This document shows positions 60,022 through 64,000 of a stretch of DNA of 64,000 nucleotides, one piece after another. The position numbers and the translations under genes are program-made. This DNA comes from Algoriphagus iocasae (GTDB lineage: Bacteria; Bacteroidota; Bacteroidia; Cytophagales; Cyclobacteriaceae). Numbering within the stretch: the first letter of the stretch is position 1; each line of letters opens with the position of its first letter. The notes under the pieces were generated by a model. That model searched no databases. It saw only the letters and a list, made by a program, of their open reading frames with translations, and was not told where the DNA came from. The stretch is taken from contig NZ_JACIJO010000001.1 in the NCBI RefSeq assembly GCF_014206875.1, positions 372,001 through 436,000 of the forward strand, written 5' to 3'.

Positions 60022-60899
60022 TTCTTGAAACTTTTAAGGGTGGTGAAATAGAAGTCTTCCAGATTGGGATGGGTAGATTCAAAACCTGCAGCTGGTAATT
60101 CATCAGCTATTACATGAATCAGCGTTTCTCCGGCGATCAATTTTGAAGAGATGATATTCAGCTTTTCCTGATACTGGGGCAACTCCGATTTGGTGACTTT
60201 TTTACACCATATTTTGCCCTTCAAACGTGCAGTGAGCAAGACTGGATTTCCCTGAACAAGGATTTTACCTTGATTCATAATTGCCATTTGAGGACAAAGC
60301 TCCAACACATCATCCACCAAATGGGTAGAAAGGATAACGATGATGTTTTCCCCGATTTCACTAAGAAGATTCAAAAATCGATTTCTTTCTTCGGGGTCCA
60401 GACCTGCGGTGGGTTCATCCACTATAATCAGTTTGGGATCGCCAAGTAGTGCCTGAGCAATTCCAAATCGTTGTCTCATCCCACCTGAATAGGAGTACAC
60501 AGCCTTTTTTCGGTGTTGGTAGAGATTCGTTTGTTGCAAAAGAAAATCCACCTGTTCCTTTCGCTGTCCATAATCTGTAATCCCTTTGAGGACAGCGATA
60601 TGATCCAATAATTCTAAGGCAGAGACCTTTGGATAAACTCCAAATTCCTGTGGCAAGTATCCTAGTGCGGATCGGATAATCTCAGGTTGTGGTTGAACAT
60701 CCGTTCCGTTAAACAGAATTTTACCGGATTCAGCCGACTGAAGCATCGCCAAAGTTCTCATGAGCGTTGATTTGCCAGCACCGTTTGGGCCCAGGAGACC
60801 AAACATTCCGTTTTCTGTGGTGAGAGACACGCCATCCAATGCCTTTACGCCATTGGGATAGGTTTTGCAGAGATTGTTGATTTCAAGAATGTTCTTCAT
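60018..60899 (-). CDS. ABC transporter ATP-binding protein of the permease-peptidase fusion
   Basis: 293 residues. Walker A GPNGAGKST, signature YSGGMRQRFGIAQALLG, Walker B LIIVDEPTAGLD, switch His in LSTHLVDD. The C-terminal ~70 residues (KGKIWCKKVTKSELPQYQEKL onward) are a typical ABC-2 accessory region. It is the energising subunit for the fused permease/M1 peptidase, whose start codon overlaps its stop. First gene of the operon, facing away from the LytS-type kinase gene. Confidence 0.93.
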   Translation of the reverse strand: MKNILEINNLCKTYPNGVKALDGVSLTTENGMFGLLGPNGAGKSTLMRTLAMLQSAESGKILFNGTDVQPQPEIIRSALGYLPQEFGVYPKVSALELLDHIAVLKGITDYGQRKEQVDFLLQQTNLYQHRKKAVYSYSGGMRQRFGIAQALLGDPKLIIVDEPTAGLDPEERNRFLNLLSEIGENIIVILSTHLVDDVLELCPQMAIMNQGKILVQGNPVLLTARLKGKIWCKKVTKSELPQYQEKLNIISSKLIAGETLIHVIADELPAAGFESTHPNLEDFYFTTLKSFKK

Positions 60900-61090
60900 T
60901 GCCTTTTTATTTCTGGAAAGACGAAGGTTGGAAATCGGTCTGAGCAGAAATAATTTAGATGTCGAACTGCCCGGTTAGGAGGATGAACTTGAGATTTTAT
61001 ATTTTTTTTGGGGAAATCGCCAGCTTGCTGATGTTCGTCATGAAATAGAAAGCGTTGGTCATCTTTATTTTCTCCAAAATACCTGCCCCC

Positions 61091-61098
61091 TATCTTAG
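61091..61098 (+). promoter_or_regulatory. Possible -7 element (TATCTTAG) of the LytS-type kinase gene
   Basis: One mismatch to TAnnTTTG, 4 nt before the preferred ATG at 61103. Same tight spacing as at 1978, 27979 and 50026. Confidence 0.2.
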
Positions 61099-61102
61099 AA
61101 GT

Positions 61103-62221
61103 ATGTTTCCAAAATTAACTTTATTCAAAGCCCTAGGATGGGGTTTCGCTGTGACGGTACTCGTCTGCTTTTTGCTTCAGAGGATGGGTTTTATCAAAAT
61201 TGATTTTGATGAATACCTTGAAAATATCCTGATTCTTGGTTCATGGTGGATGTTGGCTAGTTTGCTTTTTTACTACAGTCGAAAGATTCGCCTTCGCAAG
61301 CAGAGTTTACTAAGGATTCTCTATTTGGCACTATTTCTCACCGGAACTTTGCTTTTGGATCAATGGATGTCGATTCCTGATAATCCTGTTTCTATATTTT
61401 TGCTGATCCTATTTTGGATGGGGATAGCCCAATTTGTGGCTCCCATATTTTTTAAAAAATTCCAAAAGGTCATTTTTCTTGTCTATGGGCTGATTTGGAT
61501 TGTTTTTACGCTGATTCGATGGAATGAAACTTACCTGAGAGAAAATCATGAATTAGCGATTTTTATGCTGCTGATTCCTATTCCGTTTTTCCTGCTGCTT
61601 TGGGTATTTGAGCAATGGAAAAGGATGAGAGATCTGGAAAACCAGAAAAATCAGGCTGAACTGGCCATGCTGAAAAACCAGATCAATCCGCATTTTCTCT
61701 TTAATACACTTAATAACCTCTATGGACTTTGTGTGGAGAAATCTGATGCTGCACCTGAGGTGGTGCTGAAGCTGTCGGATATGATGCGGTATACCATTTA
61801 TGAAGGAAAAGAAAATGAGGTCTTGCTGAGCAAGGAGGTGGAATACCTTGAGAGTTTTTTAGCCTTGCACAAATTGCGACACCGGAATGCGCCTACCATT
61901 GAATTTAATGTAGATGTTATTGATGGTTTAAAAATCGCCCCTTTGCTTTTTATTGTTCCGGTTGAGAATGCTTTTAAACATGGGGTGGAAAAACTTACTG
62001 AAGGCGCTATTGTTACCATTGATTTGTCTGCAAATCTGGAAAAGCTTAGCCTGAAAGTGGCCAATAATTATGATTTGGAAAGTAAGAATGAGGGAAATGG
62101 AATTGGTTTAGAGAACTTAAAGAGAAGACTGGAATTAACCTATCCCGGGGAACATTCCTTGCAAATCACTCAAAAGAACGGTATCTATACTTTGGTTTTG
62201 GAAATCTTATGGAGCAGGTAA
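61103..62221 (+). CDS. LytS/YehU-type sensor histidine kinase
   Basis: The ATG at 61103 (MFPKLTLFKALGWGF) fits the first helix better than the frame start at 61055. 372 residues. Four to five membrane helices, a short coiled coil, then the His_kinase domain with phospho-acceptor His in QINPHFLFNTLNNL and the ATPase motifs VPVENAFKHGVEK (N box) and NEGNGIGLENLKRRLEL (G box). Signal unknown. It overlaps the LytTR regulator gene by 13 nt and diverges from the ABC/M1 operon. Confidence 0.92.
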   Translation: MFPKLTLFKALGWGFAVTVLVCFLLQRMGFIKIDFDEYLENILILGSWWMLASLLFYYSRKIRLRKQSLLRILYLALFLTGTLLLDQWMSIPDNPVSIFLLILFWMGIAQFVAPIFFKKFQKVIFLVYGLIWIVFTLIRWNETYLRENHELAIFMLLIPIPFFLLLWVFEQWKRMRDLENQKNQAELAMLKNQINPHFLFNTLNNLYGLCVEKSDAAPEVVLKLSDMMRYTIYEGKENEVLLSKEVEYLESFLALHKLRHRNAPTIEFNVDVIDGLKIAPLLFIVPVENAFKHGVEKLTEGAIVTIDLSANLEKLSLKVANNYDLESKNEGNGIGLENLKRRLELTYPGEHSLQITQKNGIYTLVLEILWSR

Positions 62222-62898
62222 CCTATGTGATTTTGGATGATGAGCCTATCGCGCATCGTATTATTGAAGGCTATTGTGAGAACTTTTCCTTTTTGGCAAA
62301 AGCGGGCAATTTCTACAATGGATTTGAGGCTTTGGAGTTTTTCAGGAGTAATCAGGTAGATCTGATCTTTTTAGATATCAATATGCCAAAACTTACAGGC
62401 TTTGAATTATTGAAATCTCTGCCAAACCCTCCCAAGGTGATTGTAACTTCTGCTCATCAGGAGTTTGCCCTCCAAGGTTATGAGCTGGATATTGCCGATT
62501 ATTTGCTGAAACCATTCAGTCTGGATCGGTTTATCAAAGCTATCAATAAGGTATGCTCTTCAAATGCTTCAGCTTCCAAAAAAGAGGATGAACCAGAGCG
62601 GATTTTTCTTAAGTCAGACAAAAAGCATGTACAGCTTAAAATGCAGGAGATTTTATATGTGGAGGCACTTGGGAATTACTGCAAGGTTTTTCACTCTGGA
62701 GGTATGATAATTTGTCCTGAAAAGATTTCAGATTTGGAATCCAAGCTCCCTTCTCACAATTTTATTCGTGTTCATAAGTCATATCTGATCAATCGACATC
62801 GAATAGAATATGTGGAAGGAAATCAAATCAGTATTTCTGGGATAAAAGTTCCTGTTGGTCAGACTTATAAAGCAAATCTTTTAGGGTATTTGACTTGA
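62209..62898 (+). CDS. LytTR-type response regulator
   Basis: 229 residues. Receiver domain (1-120) with phospho-Asp in LIFLDINMPKLTG and Lys in DYLLKPF. LytTR DNA-binding domain (about 130-225) with RIFLKSDKKHVQLKMQEILYVEAL, HNFIRVHKSYLINRHRIEYV and KVPVGQTY. Works with the upstream kinase. LytTR proteins bind paired direct repeats; the divergent intergenic region 60900-61102 is the first place to look for them. Confidence 0.93.
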   Translation: MEQVTYVILDDEPIAHRIIEGYCENFSFLAKAGNFYNGFEALEFFRSNQVDLIFLDINMPKLTGFELLKSLPNPPKVIVTSAHQEFALQGYELDIADYLLKPFSLDRFIKAINKVCSSNASASKKEDEPERIFLKSDKKHVQLKMQEILYVEALGNYCKVFHSGGMIICPEKISDLESKLPSHNFIRVHKSYLINRHRIEYVEGNQISISGIKVPVGQTYKANLLGYLT

Positions 62899-62972
62899 AT
62901 TTTTCTCTTATAATTGTCGTAGAATGAACTAGTTGTTCAAGAATTCATCAATCTATTTTCCAGTAAAACTAG

Positions 62973-63842
62973 CTACACTGCTTCTTTTGTATGATCACTC
63001 TCTTCCCGGAAAAAAGTTTCGAGACGATGTACGCCATGCCGTGGAGCTATATTATCCTGAGCCATCATACTTAAAAAGAACTCTATTGGCCCATAAGTCT
63101 TAGAACTTGTAAAGGTACGCATGAAGGCTAATGCAGTCCTCCGCATCCAATCAGGAAGATGGACGATTTTTATTTTTTTACCCAAGGCTTCTAAGGCAAG
63201 TTTCCCGATTTCATTTTGTGTAAAAATATCCGGGCCGCCAACTTCGATTTCCTTTTGAGGGGACGCAATGCTGTCAATGACCACTCGAGCCAGATCCATT
63301 CCGTGAATGGGATTGAGTTTGAATTCCCCGTTTCCAAACAGATACACGCGGCCTGATTTTGCCATTGCCAAGAAGTCCTTCATGTCGGAGAAAAAACCGT
63401 TAGGTCTAATGATGCTGTATTCCAATCCTGAATCTTTCAAGGAATCGACGAAGCGTTCTTTAGCTGCAGTTATTTTCAAGTGACGCAGTTGTTCTCCATT
63501 TAGCACGGATACATAAACAAACTTTCTTGCTCGGTGCCGTATGGCAAACTCTAAAAGATTGAGATTGGCTTGATAATCCACATCCATATAACTTAGTCCG
63601 TCCTTTTGACGGGTGATTCCAACAGTTGAAATAACTGTGTCTATTGGTTCCTCGATTTTTGGAAAAGTATCCAATTTCGTAACATCGACGACTTGAAATT
63701 GCGTATGAGCTAAGCCCATTTTTTTGAGCTTTTCTTCGCTACGTCCAAAAGCCAAAAAATCAAATTTTTGATACTTGAGCTCCTTGGAGATATAACCTCC
63801 TAAATACCCGGTGGCTCCTGCCAGAATTATTTTTCCTTGCAT
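62973..63842 (-). CDS. SDR-family NAD(P)-binding protein (NmrA-like)
   Basis: 289 residues. N-terminal Rossmann motif ILAGATGYLGGYISKEL (G-x-x-G-x-x-G) and FGRSEEKLKKMG (NADP-type second strand). VISTVGITRQKDGLSYMDVDYQ and SVLNGEQLRHLKITAAKERFVDSL follow, the latter with the A-K-E/F-V pattern of atypical SDRs. No classic Y-x-x-x-K, so it may act as a redox sensor or nucleoside-sugar-like epimerase rather than a reductase. Likely in one unit with the partial gene upstream. Confidence 0.85.
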   Translation of the reverse strand: MQGKIILAGATGYLGGYISKELKYQKFDFLAFGRSEEKLKKMGLAHTQFQVVDVTKLDTFPKIEEPIDTVISTVGITRQKDGLSYMDVDYQANLNLLEFAIRHRARKFVYVSVLNGEQLRHLKITAAKERFVDSLKDSGLEYSIIRPNGFFSDMKDFLAMAKSGRVYLFGNGEFKLNPIHGMDLARVVIDSIASPQKEIEVGGPDIFTQNEIGKLALEALGKKIKIVHLPDWMRRTALAFMRTFTSSKTYGPIEFFLSMMAQDNIAPRHGVHRLETFFREESDHTKEAV

Positions 63843-63886
63843 GTTTCTTTGAGTTTGGTCTTTTAAATTCAGAGGGTTATCTAAGC

Positions 63887-64000
63887 CTAAATTTTAGTGT
63901 TTTTTAGCTCCATCAATACCTTGATCAAAAACTCCATAGATCCTTTTTGGAATTCAGATTGGTTGAAAGTACCGCTGAAATAAGCATACAATTCTGGGCA
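63887..64000 (-). CDS. C-terminal fragment of an unidentified gene (5' part outside window)
   Basis: 37 codons and a TAG (63887-63889), open to the window edge on the minus strand: PELYAYFSGTFNQSEFQ, then MEFLIKVLMELKNT. It ends 44 nt before the SDR start codon. Too short for a family call; the helical tail could belong to a small regulator or enzyme. Confidence 0.5.
   Translation of the reverse strand, partial: CPELYAYFSGTFNQSEFQKGSMEFLIKVLMELKNTKI

Overview
The window looks like chromosomal DNA of a Bacteroidota member, most likely a marine or aquatic Cytophagales such as Algoriphagus or another Cyclobacteriaceae. This is an inference from gene content, not a database match. The support is: AT-rich DNA with few Shine-Dalgarno sequences; promoters of the TAnnTTTG (-7) / TTG (-33) type; a TonB-dependent receptor with a carboxypeptidase-like N-terminal domain; several sulfatases; DUF1460, DUF2975, DUF3024, DUF6266 and DUF2188 proteins; and ABC permeases fused to M1 peptidase. 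No rRNA, tRNA, transposase, integrase or CRISPR array was seen.

Layout. 1-6.4 kb: secreted phosphoesterases (metallophosphoesterase, PI-PLC-like protein, a GDPD-like/alkaline phosphatase fusion), a carboxylesterase and a lipoprotein. 6.4-8.1 kb: a small ABC exporter. 8.2-17.1 kb: a sulfatase cluster with a TetR regulator coupled to one sulfatase, a sulfatase/glycoside-hydrolase-like pair, and two tandem duplicated lipoprotein sulfatases separated by interspersed repeats. 17.1-28.7 kb: two XRE/membrane-protein modules, a DHFR-like protein, a serine hydrolase, an aminotransferase, a TonB receptor with a small Cys-rich partner, a Tat-exported phospholipase C and an ammonium transporter. 29.9-37.9 kb: a seven-gene minus-strand operon for glycan or lipid-linked sugar assembly.

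38.1-47.9 kb is a signalling cluster. It holds a sigma-54-type response regulator, then an operon of H-NOX (heme NO sensor), a 1356-residue HNOBA-PAS-GAF hybrid histidine kinase and a cupin. A receiver-only regulator follows, then a 901-codon open frame joining a DUF4184-like membrane domain to a TPR/outer-membrane protein, with a STAS-like gene encoded codon-for-codon antisense inside it. Three intergenic regions of this cluster carry the same inverted repeat, TTCCA-N5-TGGAA, each with a second, weaker copy 19-20 bp away. They may be the binding sites of the cluster's own regulator.

48.9-56 kb is an accessory defence island bracketed by inverted copies of a CCCCCTTTATAAAGGGGG repeat. It contains a CBASS-like operon (DUF2188 protein, SMODS-associated NUDIX effector, CD-NTase, E2-like protein: a type II-short layout). 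Divergent from it is an XRE-ImmA/IrrE fusion followed by a PIN-domain protein. An 11-bp inverted repeat is shared by the two divergent promoters. 56.4-62.9 kb: an ABC permease/M1 peptidase fusion with its ATPase, divergent from a LytS/LytTR two-component pair. The window ends in an SDR protein and a partial gene.

The best candidates for something not previously described are the H-NOX/HNOBA relay with its private operator set, the antisense STAS arrangement, and the DUF2188- and XRE-ImmA-PIN-associated CBASS.
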